The notes beneath the pieces were generated by a model that was not told the DNA's origin, ran no database searches, and saw only the letters and a list, made by a program, of their open reading frames with translations. From Arthrobacter silviterrae (GTDB lineage Bacteria; Actinomycetota; Actinomycetes; Actinomycetales; Micrococcaceae), in NCBI RefSeq assembly GCF_011045165.1, contig NZ_JAAKZI010000014.1:1-64000 (forward strand): a stretch of 64,000 nucleotides of DNA. The letters are read 5' to 3'. The position numbers were made by a program, and so were the translations under genes. Shown here in pieces: positions 1 to 8,205 of this stretch. Each line of letters opens with the position of its first letter. Positions within the stretch are counted from its first letter, which is position 1.

Positions 1-747
1 TCTTGGCGCCCTCACGCGGGCCGGAACGATCGCCGTGCCGTAGTGATCGGCCATCTGTCGGTACCTGTCGTTGACGAACCGTGCCGGATCGCCCTTGACC
101 TTCCGGTGGGTCGCGGTCAGTGTGTTATCCGGGACGACGATCTGCGGGATGCCCTGGTAGAACATGAACGCGCAGACATGGGCGTTGACCCAGGCTTCCA
201 CACGCATGTCCGTGAACGCCTGGCAGAACACGTACCCGGAAAATGGGAGCACGGCGACAAACAGATAAGCCTTCACGCTCTTGCCTGCCACGGCGTCGGA
301 GATCGGGATCGTGTCGCCTGCCCAGTCGACAAACATGGCCATGCCCGGCTCGTGGTGGAGCGTCGCGACCAGGTCATTTTGCACCGCGTACCCGCCGAAG
401 AGATGGCAGAACTGTGCGTAGCCGTACTTCCTCAACACGGAACGGGCACCAACATACGTCCTCCATGCCTGCAGCAAGGTGAAATGCGGGTTCGCCTTCA
501 TCGACTTCACCACCTGGGCGAAATCCGGCAGGTCATACCCGGCAGAGACCTTGCTGCGCCCATCCGGGAACAACCCGGCAACCTCCACATCCGACATCTC
601 CGCCAGGGCGGCCGCGCCCAAACCCCGGTCATCGATGGTCTTCCGTGCCGCCGACACATCGCGGTGTGAACACCCCACCGCGTCAACGATCTGCCGATAG
701 CTCCGCCCCTGCAGCAACAGGGTCATAATCGCCCGGTAATCCGCCAT
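1..747 (-). CDS. istA: IS21-family transposase IstA (partial, 3' end outside window)
   Basis: The frame is open from an ATG at 747 to the window edge (249 codons) and continues outside. The protein starts MADYRAIMTLLLQGRSYRQI, a helix-turn-helix typical of IstA N-termini. It then shows the RNase-H-like transposase core with VDWAGD (first catalytic Asp, after EPGMAMF) and VVPDN (second Asp). The third catalytic residue, Glu, would be beyond the edge. GGAGG ends 8 nt before the ATG. IstA cuts and joins the element ends; its ATPase partner IstB is normally encoded just downstream. The coding sequence is less GC-rich than its neighbours, in keeping with a mobile element. Confidence 0.88.
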   Translation of the reverse strand, partial: MADYRAIMTLLLQGRSYRQIVDAVGCSHRDVSAARKTIDDRGLGAAALAEMSDVEVAGLFPDGRSKVSAGYDLPDFAQVVKSMKANPHFTLLQAWRTYVGARSVLRKYGYAQFCHLFGGYAVQNDLVATLHHEPGMAMFVDWAGDTIPISDAVAGKSVKAYLFVAVLPFSGYVFCQAFTDMRVEAWVNAHVCAFMFYQGIPQIVVPDNTLTATHRKVKGDPARFVNDRYRQMADHYGTAIVPARVRAPR

Positions 748-750
748 AAT

Positions 751-794
751 CTTTGCCTCCTTGCAAAGAAACGGCGGCGCCCAGCGCGCCGCCG
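751..794 (-). promoter_or_regulatory. Two leader hairpins in front of istA
   Basis: In the transcribed direction a perfect 9-bp stem (794-786 with 780-772, loop of 5) is followed by TTTCTTT, which looks like an intrinsic terminator. Next comes a 6-bp stem, CTTTGC and GCAAAG (768-751), whose 6-nt loop is the Shine-Dalgarno AAGGAG itself. Together they could terminate read-through transcripts from outside and hide the ribosome site. This is structure seen by eye; the function is inference. Confidence 0.6.
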
Positions 795-813
795 TAAATG
801 ACAGAAAACCACG

Positions 814-879
814 AACACCCAGCCGGCGCTACCAACAACCCAGAACCGTGCTACCAACTAGCCAGACGATCACTACCAT
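814..879 (-). repeat. Three 22-bp IS21 terminal repeats
   Basis: On the minus strand three units start at 879, 857 and 835, exactly 22 bp apart. They begin ATGGTAGTGATCG, TTGGTAGCACGG and TTGGTAGCGCCGG and share a TGG triplet further on. IS21 elements carry multiple short terminal repeats that are IstA binding sites, so these are most likely those sites. Confidence 0.8.
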
Positions 880-1297
880 CTGGGGCTATGCGCCATGAAT
901 AACTTTACCTTCACTTCTCCGGGAAGTGTTCACCATTACCGGTGTTGCTGTCATCCTTTTCGGGATGGCGCCGTTCGATGAGAATAAGGGAAGCAGCCGT
1001 GTGCGTCCTGAACTATTTGCGGGCCACAAATCATCACAAGCTAACCCGGCTGCCCTGTCTGGTCATGAAGAGCCGGAGGCATTCGACGGATACATTGAGT
1101 CCGTTTCGCCAACGAGAACGGGCACGCCAATCAGCCGCCCTCGAACCACCCGGACCTTCACAGGGCTCCTGCTTCAAGGAGCGACTTATTCCCGGTTCAG
1201 CAGTACATGATTACCCCAGGAACGCAGTCGCCTCCCGCACTGTCCGGACGGAGATGCGGGAGCGTTCGCCAAAACACACTGAAAGGTGAGGGAGGAT
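879..1297. other. Intergenic stretch without a recognisable gene
   Basis: About 420 bp between the insertion sequence and mnmA. Short open frames exist (for example 942-1289 on the plus strand) but none shows a known motif, good codon bias or a convincing ribosome site. Base composition is lower in GC than the neighbouring genes. It may be debris from earlier insertions. Confidence 0.5.
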
Positions 1298-2437
1298 CTA
1301 CGCGAGCTCCGGGCGGGCCAGCGACCTGGCTGAATCGATCGTGGCCTGGCCCAACACGCGGGTGCCCTGGTAGAGGACTACGGTCTGGCCCGGGGCCACG
1401 CCGCGCAGCGGCTCGCCCAAGGTGACCGTCAGGCTTTGGCGGGAAACGCCGTCGTCCATCACCTCGGTGACATACGCACGGGCCGGCACGGGGTCCCCGT
1501 GGGCGCGGACCTGTGCGTGGCAGTCAAACTCCTCGCCCGTGGCCACCTCGGCGATGGGCAGCCCCGCCCAGGAAACCTTGATGCCCTTGAGCTCGTCGAT
1601 GGCCAGCAGTGCGTGCGGGCCCACCACCACCTTGTTTTCCTTGGGCCGGATTTCCAGCACAAAGCGGGGCTTGCCGTCCGCCGCCGGGGTGCCCAGCTTC
1701 AGGCCGCGCCGCTGGCCCACCGTGAACTGGTTGGCGCCGTCGTGCCCGCCCACCTTCGCACCGGTCTCATCGACAATGTCGCCCGCGGTCATGGTGATTT
1801 GCTCGGCCAGCCAGCCGGCCGTGTCGCCGTCGGGAATGAAACAGATGTCGTGGCTGTCCGGCTTCTTGGCCACGGACAGGCCGCGGCGCTCCGCCTCGGC
1901 GCGGACCTCGGCCTTGGACGGCGTGTCCGCGAGCGGGAACATGGAGTGGCTGAGCTGCTCATGCGTCAGCACGCCCAGCACGTAGCTCTGGTCCTTGGCC
2001 CAGTCCGCGGCGCGGTGCAGTTCCGGGTTGCCGTCGGCGTCGGTGATGACCTTGGCGTAGTGGCCCGTGCAGACGGCGTCGAAGCCCAGCGCGATGGCCT
2101 TCTCCAGCAGCGCGGCGAACTTGATGCGCTCGTTGCAGCGCATGCACGGGTTCGGGGTGCGGCCGGCGGCGTATTCGTCGATGAAGTCCTGGACCACGTC
2201 CTCCTTGAACCGTTCGGAGAAGTCCCACACGTAGTACGGAATGCCGAGCAGGTCGCAGGCGCGCCAGGCGTCATTGGAGTCCTCCACGGTGCAGCAGCCG
2301 CGGCTGCCTGTCCGGAGGGTCCCGGGCATGCGGGAGAGCGCCAGGTGGACGCCGACGACGTCGTGCCCGGCATCCACTGCCCGTGCTGCAGCTACAGCGG
2401 AGTCAACCCCGCCACTCATGGCAGCCAATACTCGCAT
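1298..2437 (-). CDS. mnmA: tRNA-specific 2-thiouridylase MnmA
   Basis: MnmA puts sulfur on C2 of the wobble uridine of Lys, Glu and Gln tRNAs, using ATP to activate the uridine. The 379-residue protein has the PP-loop SGGVDS at 8-13. The two reactive cysteines are visible: C98 in PNPC and C199 in [13 protein letters not shown] motif follows at 125-127 and the C-terminus has the beta-barrel domain normal for the family. Length is typical. It lies 110 bp downstream of a cysteine desulfurase on the same strand, its likely sulfur source. This is the common actinobacterial arrangement. Confidence 0.95.
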   Translation of the reverse strand: MRVLAAMSGGVDSAVAAARAVDAGHDVVGVHLALSRMPGTLRTGSRGCCTVEDSNDAWRACDLLGIPYYVWDFSERFKEDVVQDFIDEYAAGRTPNPCMRCNERIKFAALLEKAIALGFDAVCTGHYAKVITDADGNPELHRAADWAKDQSYVLGVLTHEQLSHSMFPLADTPSKAEVRAEAERRGLSVAKKPDSHDICFIPDGDTAGWLAEQITMTAGDIVDETGAKVGGHDGANQFTVGQRRGLKLGTPAADGKPRFVLEIRPKENKVVVGPHALLAIDELKGIKVSWAGLPIAEVATGEEFDCHAQVRAHGDPVPARAYVTEVMDDGVSRQSLTVTLGEPLRGVAPGQTVVLYQGTRVLGQATIDSARSLARPELA

Positions 2438-2547
2438 TACATACCTTTCACTGTTCTTTGGATCTCTTGCGGCTCAATTACCGGCGTGATTTCGACATCC
2501 CGGGTTTCGACAAGCTCAACCGCCGGATTGCGCTCAACCGGAGGGCG

Positions 2548-3768
2548 CTATTTGGTGCTGGCGGTTTCAATGGTGGATTTATGGCCCGCCATGCCGGCCT
2601 GTTTAGCGCGCGCGTGGGCCTGCGGCAAAGCCGCCACAAAGGCGTCAACGTCCGCGGGGCCGGATGTATGCCCCAGGCTGAACCGCTGGGCGCCGCGGGC
2701 CGTGTCCTCGTCCAGGCCCATGGCCAGCAGCACGTGGGAGGGACGGGGCACCCCGGCCGTGCAGGCGGAGCCGGTGGAGGACTCGATCCCGGCCATGTCC
2801 AGCAGGAACAGCAGCGAATCCCCTTCGCAGCCCGGGAAGGTGAAGTGGGCGTTGCCGGGGAGCCGTCCGCCGGGGCTAACGGCCGGGTCCACGCCCCGCA
2901 GAACGGCTTCGGGGACCAGTTCCCGGACGGCGGCGATGATGCGGTCGCGGAGCCCGGCAATCCGGGCGCCCTCCACATCCAAGTGCGAGGTGACGTCCTC
3001 GGCAGCCGCGGCAAAGGCGGCAATGCCGGCGGTGTCCAGGGTGCCGGAGCGGACCTTGCGTTCCTGCCCGCCGCCGTGCTGCACGGGGGTGAGGTTCACG
3101 GCGCGTCCCAGCAGGAGGGCGCCAACGCCCACCGGCCCGCCGATCTTGTGGCCACTGATGGACATGGCGGCCAGGCCCGATTCGCGGAAGTTGATGGGCA
3201 CCGAGCCGAAGGCCTGCACCGCGTCCGAATGCACGGGAATGCCGTGGGCGGCGGCGAGCGCCACGACCTCAGCGATGGGCTCCACCGTGCCCACCTCATT
3301 GTTGGCCCACATGCACGTAATGAGGGCCACGGTGTCCGCGCCGCCGCTGTCCAGTTCCTTTTTCAGCGCGTCCAGGTCCAGCACGCCGGTGGCATCCACC
3401 GGGATCCAGACGGCCTCGGCGCCTTCCTGCGCTTCGAGCCACTCCACGGTTTCGTGCACGGCGGCATGCTCCACGGTGGAGACCAGGATCCGGGTGCGGC
3501 GGGGATCGGCTGCGCGGCGGGACCAGAACAGGCCCTTGACGGCGAGGTTGTCCGCCTCTGTGCCGCCGGAGGTGAATATGACCTCGCTGGGGTGGGCGCC
3601 GGCCGCCAGGGCGATGGTTTCGCGCGCCTGCTCCACCGTGGCCCGGGCACGGCGGCCTGCGCCGTGCAGGGAGGACGGATTGCCGCTACGGGAAATAACG
3701 GAGGTCAGTGCGGCGAGGGCCGGGGCCGAAATAGGCGTGGTCGCCGCGTGGTCAAGATACACGGGCAC
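2548..3768 (-). CDS. Cysteine desulfurase, NifS/IscS type
   Basis: A PLP enzyme that takes sulfur from cysteine and passes it on as persulfide. Visible features in the 406 residues: N-terminal YLDHAATTP, PLP-stacking H101, D182 in HSDAVQ, the PLP-lysine K208 in SISGHKIGGP, and the persulfide cysteine C336 in STGSACTAG, within the long class-I loop. The start MPVYLDHAATTP is at the expected place. The gene precedes mnmA on the same strand, so a main job is probably tRNA thiolation, but Fe-S cluster assembly is also possible. No IscU- or Suf-type scaffold gene is in the window. Confidence 0.93.
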   Translation of the reverse strand: MPVYLDHAATTPISAPALAALTSVISRSGNPSSLHGAGRRARATVEQARETIALAAGAHPSEVIFTSGGTEADNLAVKGLFWSRRAADPRRTRILVSTVEHAAVHETVEWLEAQEGAEAVWIPVDATGVLDLDALKKELDSGGADTVALITCMWANNEVGTVEPIAEVVALAAAHGIPVHSDAVQAFGSVPINFRESGLAAMSISGHKIGGPVGVGALLLGRAVNLTPVQHGGGQERKVRSGTLDTAGIAAFAAAAEDVTSHLDVEGARIAGLRDRIIAAVRELVPEAVLRGVDPAVSPGGRLPGNAHFTFPGCEGDSLLFLLDMAGIESSTGSACTAGVPRPSHVLLAMGLDEDTARGAQRFSLGHTSGPADVDAFVAALPQAHARAKQAGMAGHKSTIETASTK

Positions 3769-3924
3769 CGGTCAATTCTACGGCATCAAGGCGGCGTGTC
3801 TCCCGCCGGCCCGGGCCCCGGGCAGGGACACGCCAGCGCCGGTGTCAAATTTGTCAATCCCACAGGCCGATGGCAGGATCTGGCGTGTCCGACATCACTC
3901 AATAATCCATGGGGGATTAACAAC

Positions 3925-5421
3925 ATGAAGACAGCTTTGTTCCGCCGAACGTCGGCGGCTGCCTTGTGCGCCGTCGCCGTCGCCGCCACCACCCTGTTCA
4001 GCGGCAGCGCCATGGCGGCGCCCGGCCAGCAGTCCACACCCATCGACTTTGCCGCGCCCGACGGCGTGCTGATGAGCTATGTGGTCAATGCAAAGGCCCA
4101 GAACGCCAACAAGACTGAAAAGGTCCTGGAGGCCGTGAAGGCCGCGGGCGGAGTCACCGTGCAGGAGTGGCCGGAGATCGGCGTGGTCATTGTCCAGTCA
4201 GACCGCGCCAGTTTCCGTGCGGATGTGCTCAAGTACGGCAATTCCTCGGTGGAGTCGGTGGGCGCCACCCGCACCATCGCCGTCGCCGAGGGCACCCCGG
4301 ACGGCATCGCCACGCCGTGGCAAAAGGCGCCCCAGCTGCGCAGCAAGCAGCTGGCCAACGCCGACCTGGCCTATGGCGATGCCACGTTCGACGGCGTCGC
4401 CCTGGACCCCCGCGAGGTTGAGCAGTGGAACCTTGCCCAGGTCAAGGCGGATGCTGCACACCAGCTCACGGACGGATCACGGAACGTGCTGGTGGGCGTC
4501 CTGGACAGCGGCATCGACCCGAACCACCCGGACCTGAAGGCAAACATCGACGTTGCCAACTCGGTCAACTGCACCAATGCCGGCCGCCCGGACACCTCGC
4601 CCACGGGCTGGAACCCCACCAGCTCCTCGCACGGCACCCACGTGGCCGGGATCATCGGCGCCGCACGCAACGGCGTGGGCATTGTGGGCGTGGCACCCAA
4701 CGTCCGCATGGCCTCCGTCAAGGTGGTCAACGACGCCGGTTCCATCTACCCTGAATACGCCATCTGCGGCTTCATGTGGGCAGGCATGAAGGGCATGGAC
4801 GTCACCAACAACAGCTACTACATTGACCCGGTGCAGTTCTGGTGTGACGACCAGCCGGACCAGCTGGCCGTACGCGTGGCCGTGGAGCGGGCCGTCAACT
4901 GGTCCACGGACCAGGGCGTGGTGCACGCCGCGGCCGCCGGCAACTCCTCCTACGACCTGGCCAACAAGACCACCGACAACGTCAGCCCGAACGACGCCAC
5001 CGGAATTGCCCGCCAGATCAACAACCACTGCAAGGACATGCCCACCGAGCTGGACGGCGTGGTGACCGTTGCCTCCACCGACCAGGCGGGCAAGCTGTCC
5101 AACTTCTCCAACCGCGGCCTGAACGTCATCGATGTGGCGGCACCGGGATCCCGGATCCTTTCCACGCTGCCGAACAACAAGTACGGGCTGCTCAGCGGCA
5201 CCTCCATGGCCTCCCCGCATGTGGCCGGCGTCCTGGCCCTGATGAAGTCGGAGCACCCCGGCTGGAAGCCGAATCAGCTGATCTCCCAGCTGCGCAAACA
5301 GGCCGATGACCAGATCTGCATGCTTTCGGCCGCACCCAAGGGCGCTGAATGCGTGGGCTCCCTGGGCAACAACAGCTACTACGGCGACGGCATCGTCAAC
5401 GCCTTGGCGGCCGTGCAGTAG
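3925..5421 (+). CDS. Secreted subtilisin-like serine protease (S8 family)
   Basis: A 498-residue exported peptidase. A signal peptide covers residues 1 to about 31, with a likely cut after AMA. A propeptide of roughly 150 residues follows. The mature domain has the full triad: D194 in VLDSGID, H236 in SSHGTHVAG and S427 in SGTSMASPHVAG. The oxyanion Asn is in AAAGNSS. The reading frame is open far upstream (to 2383), but the signal peptide fixes the ATG at 3925; a G-rich run lies about 9 nt before it. It is probably a monocistronic nutrient protease; a strong hairpin follows the stop codon. Confidence 0.93.
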   Translation: MKTALFRRTSAAALCAVAVAATTLFSGSAMAAPGQQSTPIDFAAPDGVLMSYVVNAKAQNANKTEKVLEAVKAAGGVTVQEWPEIGVVIVQSDRASFRADVLKYGNSSVESVGATRTIAVAEGTPDGIATPWQKAPQLRSKQLANADLAYGDATFDGVALDPREVEQWNLAQVKADAAHQLTDGSRNVLVGVLDSGIDPNHPDLKANIDVANSVNCTNAGRPDTSPTGWNPTSSSHGTHVAGIIGAARNGVGIVGVAPNVRMASVKVVNDAGSIYPEYAICGFMWAGMKGMDVTNNSYYIDPVQFWCDDQPDQLAVRVAVERAVNWSTDQGVVHAAAAGNSSYDLANKTTDNVSPNDATGIARQINNHCKDMPTELDGVVTVASTDQAGKLSNFSNRGLNVIDVAAPGSRILSTLPNNKYGLLSGTSMASPHVAGVLALMKSEHPGWKPNQLISQLRKQADDQICMLSAAPKGAECVGSLGNNSYYGDGIVNALAAVQ

Positions 5422-5437
5422 GCACCATCCACCCGGT

Positions 5438-5484
5438 TTCCGGCGGCTGCCCCTTGGTTCACAACCCAAGGGCGGCCGCCGGAA
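5438..5484. terminator. Bidirectional terminator hairpin
   Basis: TTCCGGCGGC (5438-5447) pairs with GCCGCCGGAA (5475-5484), and the inner part pairs as well with one bulge. It lies between the convergent S8 protease gene and the regulator gene and is well placed to end both. Confidence 0.75.
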
Positions 5485-5489
5485 CTGCT

Positions 5490-6176
5490 TTATGGGCCCT
5501 TCGGGACAATCCGCGCACAGCAGTGCGAGAGGTTGCTGTCCGGCTCAATGACGTGGCTGTTGTCCCCGCAGCCGGCCAGCACCCCGTTCAGGAGCGCGCC
5601 GTTGAGCGAGCAGACCACCCCGGTGTGCTCCCGGGAAAGCTGGTGGAACGGACAGTTGGCCATGATGGTCCCGCCTTCGCCGTCCGGGCCTGGATCGTAC
5701 CCGGTGTTTTCCAGGACGACGGCGATGCTGCCAGCCTGGGCACCCAACTCCCTGCCGGCGTCGAACGCCACGGTGGCCAGCGCATCCCGGACCTCAACGC
5801 CGGAATCCATGGAATGCTGCACGGCGGCGGCCAGGAGCTCGGCAGCCAGGTCATAGTGGCGGGCCGGGACGGAGACGCCAACCTCGGCCAGCGCCACGGT
5901 GTACAGCTTGGTGGGGCGGCCGGAACCGGGGCCCGTCCGCACCCCCACCTTGCGGAAATCCACGTCCAGGATCCGATCGGCCACCATCCTGTCCAGGTGG
6001 GCGCGGACGGTGCTCTTGGGCAGGTCCAGCGCTTCGGCGCAATCATCCCGGCTGAGGGCCCGCGGACTCCGGCGCAGCAGCTCAAAAAGCGTCTTGCGCA
6101 CCGGATCGCCCAGGGACGCCACGGCACTGAGCCGCTCCGCCTCGCTCAGGGATGCCTGTTGCTGGACTTTGTTCAT
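5490..6176 (-). CDS. SufR-like HTH regulator with Cys-rich C-terminus
   Basis: A 228-residue regulator. Residues 15-75 form an ArsR/DeoR-type winged helix (LGDPVRKTLFELL, then STVRAHLDRMV), followed by GSGRPTKLY, a signature of SufR-like proteins. Near the C-terminus are C175, C189, C203 and C219-C220, with spacings C-X13-C-X13-C-X15-C. This is close to the Fe-S ligand pattern known for SufR (C-X12-C-X13-C-X14-C). It probably binds a cluster and represses the divergent folE cluster; an inverted repeat lies over the folE -10 box. No suf genes are nearby, so its target is likely the pterin cluster. Cluster binding and target are inference. Confidence 0.75.
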   Translation of the reverse strand: MNKVQQQASLSEAERLSAVASLGDPVRKTLFELLRRSPRALSRDDCAEALDLPKSTVRAHLDRMVADRILDVDFRKVGVRTGPGSGRPTKLYTVALAEVGVSVPARHYDLAAELLAAAVQHSMDSGVEVRDALATVAFDAGRELGAQAGSIAVVLENTGYDPGPDGEGGTIMANCPFHQLSREHTGVVCSLNGALLNGVLAGCGDNSHVIEPDSNLSHCCARIVPKGP

Positions 6177-6231
6177 GACTGCGTGCCTTCAATTGTGTTG
6201 TTGTCCGGGGCCGTCCTTTATGACGCCCCAC

Positions 6232-6280
6232 TTGACGCTTCGAGCCTGCGCTTCTAAAGTCAAGAATACAAGATTTAGAA
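6232..6280 (+). promoter_or_regulatory. folE promoter with operator-like inverted repeat
   Basis: TTGACG (6232-6237) and TAAAGT (6255-6260) are spaced by exactly 17 bp, a good primary-sigma promoter. TTCTAAA (6252-6258) and TTTAGAA (6274-6280) form a perfect 7-bp inverted repeat that covers the -10 box and the likely start site. This suits repression by the divergent regulator. Confidence 0.65.
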
Positions 6281-6291
6281 AGGATCAGCAC

Positions 6292-6897
6292 ATGTCAATT
6301 ACTAGTGCCGCCCTCCCCGACCTCCTCGCCTATGAGGAATCTGCTCTGGATGCAGCGCCATCCATTGACCTTCCAGCGGCACAAGCGGCCATTGCCGATT
6401 TCCTCCGGGCACTGGGCCGTGACGTTGACAGCCCGCACCTTTTGGACACTCCGCGCCGCGTGGCAGCAGCCTACGCTGAAATGCTCACCCCGCGCGACAC
6501 CACGTGGACAACGTTCCCCAATGAGGAAGGGTACGCCGGGCTGGTGCTGGTCAAGGACATCCCCTTCCACTCCCTGTGCGAGCACCACCTGCTGCCATTC
6601 CGCGGCGTGGCCCATGTGGGCTACCTGCCGGGCGAAAGGCTGTTCGGCCTCTCCAAGCTGGCCCGCGGCGTGGAACTTTTTGCCCGCGACCTCCAGGTCC
6701 AGGAACGATTGACCCAGCAAGTGGCAGACTGGCTGGAAGAGACGCTCTCACCCCGGGGCGTCGGGGTGGTCCTGGAGGCTGAGCACATGTGCATGTCCCT
6801 GCGCGGCGTGGAAGTTTCCGGCTCCCTGACCCGCACCTCGGTGTTCACCGGCGAGCTGGCGGGCGAAGGCCCCCTGCGCGCACAATTCCCGGGCTAA
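6292..6897 (+). CDS. folE: GTP cyclohydrolase I
   Basis: Converts GTP to 7,8-dihydroneopterin triphosphate, the first step of folate and pterin synthesis. The 201 residues show TPRRV at 53-57, zinc ligands C96 and H99 in SLCEHHLLPF, and H165/C167 in EHMCMSLRG, the third zinc ligand being C167. The ATG at 6292 has AAGGA eight nt upstream; the open frame runs further up but crosses the promoter. It heads a run with a reductase, a DHPS paralogue and a RibD-like reductase, without folB or folK. It may be a second copy with the housekeeping folate operon elsewhere; that cannot be checked here. Confidence 0.92.
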   Translation: MSITSAALPDLLAYEESALDAAPSIDLPAAQAAIADFLRALGRDVDSPHLLDTPRRVAAAYAEMLTPRDTTWTTFPNEEGYAGLVLVKDIPFHSLCEHHLLPFRGVAHVGYLPGERLFGLSKLARGVELFARDLQVQERLTQQVADWLEETLSPRGVGVVLEAEHMCMSLRGVEVSGSLTRTSVFTGELAGEGPLRAQFPG

Positions 6898-6909
6898 CAC
6901 CCCACATTT

Positions 6910-6938
6910 TTATTCAGGAAACGCGTTATTCAGGAAAC
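6910..6938 (+). repeat. 13-bp direct repeat upstream of the reductase gene
   Basis: TTATTCAGGAAAC-type units occur at 6910-6922 and 6926-6938, 16 bp apart, identical over at least 12 bp. They fill the short gap between folE and the reductase gene. They could be a small duplication or an RNA/protein site. Confidence 0.6.
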
Positions 6939-6966
6939 AAGGACTTCCACGGAAAGAGTTTCAATC

Positions 6967-8205
6967 ATGAGTGAATCAACCACCACCCCCGGCATGGTCA
7001 TCATTGGCGGAGGCCTCACCGGCGCCACGGCAGCCGAGACCCTCCGCAAGGAAGGCTACGCCGGTCCGGTGACGATTGTCGCCGACGAACCCGAGATTCC
7101 CTACCAGCGCCCGCCGCTGTCCAAGGGCTTCCTGTCCGGCAAGGAGGGCGAGGATGCCCTGCTGCCGCTGGCCGCCACCTGGTACGGCGAAAACAATGTC
7201 ACAGTGCTCACCTCCACGGCAGCCACCGCCGTGGACCCCGCCGCGCACACCGTCACGCTCGCCAACGGCGAAACGCTGCCCTACGCCAAGCTGCTGATCG
7301 CCACCGGAGCCTCGCCGCGCGTCATCCCCTTCAAGGGTGTGGAGCTCGACGGCGTGCACTACTTCCGCAGCAAGGCGGACTCGGTTGCCATGAAGGAACT
7401 GCTTTCCGCCGGCGGGCACAACCTGGTCATGATCGGTTCCGGCTGGATCGGCATGGAAATTGCCGCCACGGCCCGCGAGCTGGGCAACAACGTGGCTCTG
7501 CTGGGACTGGAGGACGTGCCGCTGTCCATCGCGATCGGCAAGCAGCTGGGCGGGGTGTTTGCCGCCCGCCACGAGGAGGCAGGCGTGAAGTTCGTGCTTC
7601 CCTCCAGTGCCGCCGAAATCCAGGGCACGGACGGGAAGGTCAGCTCCGTGCTGACCACCACCGGGGAAGTCCTGCCGGCGGACCTGGTGGTTGTCGCCGT
7701 CGGCGTTGTCCCGAACATTGGGCTGGCCAAGGATGCCGGGCTCACCATCAACAACGGCATTGAGGTCACCGGCAGCCTGGCCACCTCGGACCCGGACATT
7801 TTTGCCGCCGGCGACGTGGCCAACTCCCTGCACCCGGTGACCAACGCCTACGCCCGCTCCGAGCACTGGGCCAACGCCATTGCCAGCGGCAAGGTGGCCG
7901 CCAAGTCCATGCTGGGCCAGGACGCGGTTCTGGATGACATCCCCTACTTCTACACCGACCAGTTTGACCTGGGCATGGAGTACTCCGGCTTTGGCGCGCT
8001 GACCAAGGACGCCGACGTGGTGGTCCGCGGGGACCTCGCCGCCCGCGAATTCATTGCCTTCTGGGTGCTGGAGGGCCGCGTTGTGGCAGGGATGAACGTG
8101 AACATCTGGGACGTCCAGGACGCCATCAAGGACCTCATCTCCTCCGGCCGCACAGTCGACACGGCCAAGCTGGCTGACCCGAAAACGCCGCTAGAGGCTA
8201 TTTGA
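6967..8205 (+). CDS. FAD/NAD(P)-dependent ferredoxin-type reductase
   Basis: A 412-residue flavoprotein of the rubredoxin/ferredoxin reductase type that moves electrons from NAD(P)H to a small iron-sulfur or other acceptor. The FAD-binding Rossmann motif GGGLTGATAAETL is near the start, followed by YQRPPLSKGFLSG. A second Rossmann motif for NAD(P)H, GSGWIGMEIA, lies near residue 157, and AAGDVAN closes the FAD site. The C-terminal part matches the reductase C-terminal domain. No ferredoxin, P450 or Rieske gene is adjacent. Its place between folE and the DHPS paralogue suggests a redox step in pterin chemistry, which is inference. Confidence 0.88.
   Translation: MSESTTTPGMVIIGGGLTGATAAETLRKEGYAGPVTIVADEPEIPYQRPPLSKGFLSGKEGEDALLPLAATWYGENNVTVLTSTAATAVDPAAHTVTLANGETLPYAKLLIATGASPRVIPFKGVELDGVHYFRSKADSVAMKELLSAGGHNLVMIGSGWIGMEIAATARELGNNVALLGLEDVPLSIAIGKQLGGVFAARHEEAGVKFVLPSSAAEIQGTDGKVSSVLTTTGEVLPADLVVVAVGVVPNIGLAKDAGLTINNGIEVTGSLATSDPDIFAAGDVANSLHPVTNAYARSEHWANAIASGKVAAKSMLGQDAVLDDIPYFYTDQFDLGMEYSGFGALTKDADVVVRGDLAAREFIAFWVLEGRVVAGMNVNIWDVQDAIKDLISSGRTVDTAKLADPKTPLEAI

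Larger units (their letters stand above)
1..878 (-). mobile_element. IS21-family insertion sequence, right-hand part cut by window start
   Basis: The element holds the 5' part of istA and an end carrying three 22-bp repeats. It probably ends at the CA dinucleotide at 877-878, which reads TG on the minus strand, the usual IS21 terminus. The rest of istA, istB and the other end lie outside the window, so completeness cannot be judged. No target duplication can be tested. Confidence 0.8.

Noticed and set aside
942-1289. Possible small gene between the insertion sequence and mnmA
   Set aside because: No motif, no ribosome site and no codon pattern like that of its neighbours.
2383-3924. Long upstream extension of the S8 protease frame
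   Set aside because: It is antisense to the desulfurase gene; a signal peptide and ribosome site place the true start at 3925.
1436-3928. 830-codon open frame on the plus strand across mnmA and the cysteine desulfurase gene
   Set aside because: It is antisense to two genes with complete family motifs and encodes low-complexity, unrecognisable protein; high GC keeps such frames open.
4477-5469. 330-codon minus-strand frame inside the S8 protease gene
   Set aside because: Gly/Val/His-rich shadow of the real coding strand without any motif.
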